This document shows, in pieces, positions 29,330 to 29,905 of a stretch of DNA of 29,905 nucleotides. The DNA is from 2-02-FULL-38-15 sp964645555. Its GTDB lineage: Bacteria; Patescibacteriota; Microgenomatia; Daviesbacterales; UBA10151. The stretch is taken from NCBI GenBank assembly GCA_964645555.1, contig CAZYBP010000007.1, forward strand, positions 1-29,905, given 5' to 3'. Positions within the stretch are counted from its first letter, which is position 1. Every line of letters starts with the position of its first letter. Below the pieces are notes generated by a model that saw only the letters and a list, made by a program, of their open reading frames with translations, was not told the origin of the DNA and searched no databases. Made by a program: the position numbers and the translations under genes.

Positions 29330-29905
29330 GTGAAACAAACATCTGTCCTGGTGCCAATTGGTCTGTCGGCGGTTGTGATTGCTGTTTATGCTCTGCGTAG
29401 TCCTCTTCAGGCAACAGGTTTAATGCCTTTTGATCCTTATTATCTGGTCCTATTTCTTTTGCCGATCCTGCTTATTCTTTTCAAAAAATTCTCTTTTGAA
29501 GATTTAGGTTTTAGAGTTGGTAAACCCCTAATGGGAATATTTTTTGTTTTTCTTTTGCCGGTAATTTTATATTTCAGGTGGTCTTTGATGGGAAGACCGA
29601 TTATAGCCCCTACAATATTTCCCTTTATGCTTCTAATTGGTTCTTTTGCTGAAGAACTTTTCTTTCGGGGATATCTGCAGGAAGATTTTAAAAAAAGATT
29701 TGGAGGGAATATTTGGATTAGTTTGGTATTATCCAATATTATTTTTGCTTCAGTTCATTTGGTGAAAGGATATTCATTGCCGAGTGCAGCCATGAACGGA
29801 ATAATTGGAGCTTACTTTGGCATTACCAAAGATAATCAAGGAGGTAATTCTCTGTGTTATTCCATGGCAGCTCATGGCTTATATAATTTGATAGCTATCG
29901 CGGTG
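29330..29905 (+). CDS. CPBP family intramembrane glutamic protease, partial
   Basis: An open frame from GTG 29330 runs off the right edge, so 192 residues are visible. Hydrophobic helices begin LVPIGLSAVVIAVYAL and YYLVLFLLPILLILF. The CPBP (CAAX protease and bacteriocin-processing) signature is complete up to the edge: SFAEELFFRGYLQ (EExxxR), the next helix with NIIFASVHL (FxxxH), and AAHGLYNL (HxxxN). The family cleaves within membranes and includes Rce1 and bacteriocin-immunity proteins; its substrate here is unknown. The start is set by a promoter ending seven bases upstream. Confidence 0.87.
   Translation, partial: MKQTSVLVPIGLSAVVIAVYALRSPLQATGLMPFDPYYLVLFLLPILLILFKKFSFEDLGFRVGKPLMGIFFVFLLPVILYFRWSLMGRPIIAPTIFPFMLLIGSFAEELFFRGYLQEDFKKRFGGNIWISLVLSNIIFASVHLVKGYSLPSAAMNGIIGAYFGITKDNQGGNSLCYSMAAHGLYNLIAIAV

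Noticed and set aside
29440..29736. A 98-codon minus-strand open frame at the right end
   Set aside because: The plus strand here encodes a CPBP protease with complete signatures.
1..29905. Recoding of TGA as an amino acid, as in some CPR groups
   Set aside because: TGA ends several genes at the expected length (HPF-like, hydrolase at 12570, toxin), and no in-frame TGA is needed.

Overview
The window is AT-rich and very compact, and it uses the standard genetic code: TGA ends several genes, so this is not a TGA-recoding lineage. Gene content and style point to a Candidate Phyla Radiation (Patescibacteria) bacterium, probably Microgenomates-like. The signs are a purine set containing the archaeal-type PurP, many small membrane-anchored proteins, degenerate M23-like secreted proteins, a Pro/Thr-rich anchored protein, and convergent genes that overlap at their stops. 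The taxonomic call is inference. A run of 10 Ns at 420-429 marks a scaffold join, so the two sides may not be exactly adjacent.

Region 1 (1-9080) is purine nucleotide synthesis. A partial purA (minus strand) faces a tight plus-strand operon: purP1, purP2, purH, purB, purE, purC. Then comes prs behind its own strong promoter, and a convergent purM. Together they make PRPP (Prs), close the imidazole ring (PurM), carboxylate and extend AIR to AICAR (PurE, PurC, PurB), formylate and cyclise to IMP (PurP and/or PurH), and start AMP synthesis (PurA, PurB). PurF, PurD, PurN/T, PurL and PurK are not in the window. The last codons of purH lie in another frame, and restoring that frame gives the family's Arg-x-Phe-Arg-His ending.

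Region 2 (9396-14565) is a plus-strand run of envelope and redox genes: a membrane-anchored polysaccharide deacetylase, an RnfD-like membrane domain fused to a ferredoxin reductase, a DUF3175 protein, a Pro/Thr-rich anchored protein, an anchored alpha/beta hydrolase and a class-A beta-lactamase-like serine hydrolase.

Region 3 (14569-20906) holds stress and housekeeping accessory genes: a phosphoribosyltransferase/hydrolase pair, an HPF-like ribosome factor followed by a baeRF (eRF1-like) protein and a cupin, an orphan gene, a Cys-less cupredoxin, DUF4242, DUF167, a second phosphoribosyltransferase and a stand-alone ferredoxin reductase.

Region 4 (21101-29905) is accessory. It has two tiny membrane proteins, a beta-solenoid-like surface protein, a HigBA-type toxin-antitoxin module bounded by imperfect direct repeats, a frameshifted orphan gene, three related M23-like secreted proteins, a seven-helix membrane protein, TspO, a signal-peptidase-like protein and a partial CPBP intramembrane protease.

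A theme across the window is promoter placement. Many genes that begin a transcription unit have a -10 box, often with an upstream TGn, ending only 6-8 bases before the start codon. That predicts leaderless mRNAs. Genes inside operons more often have Shine-Dalgarno sequences. This also corrects several starts, at 26216, 26277 and 29272. No rRNA, tRNA, CRISPR array or insertion sequence was recognised.
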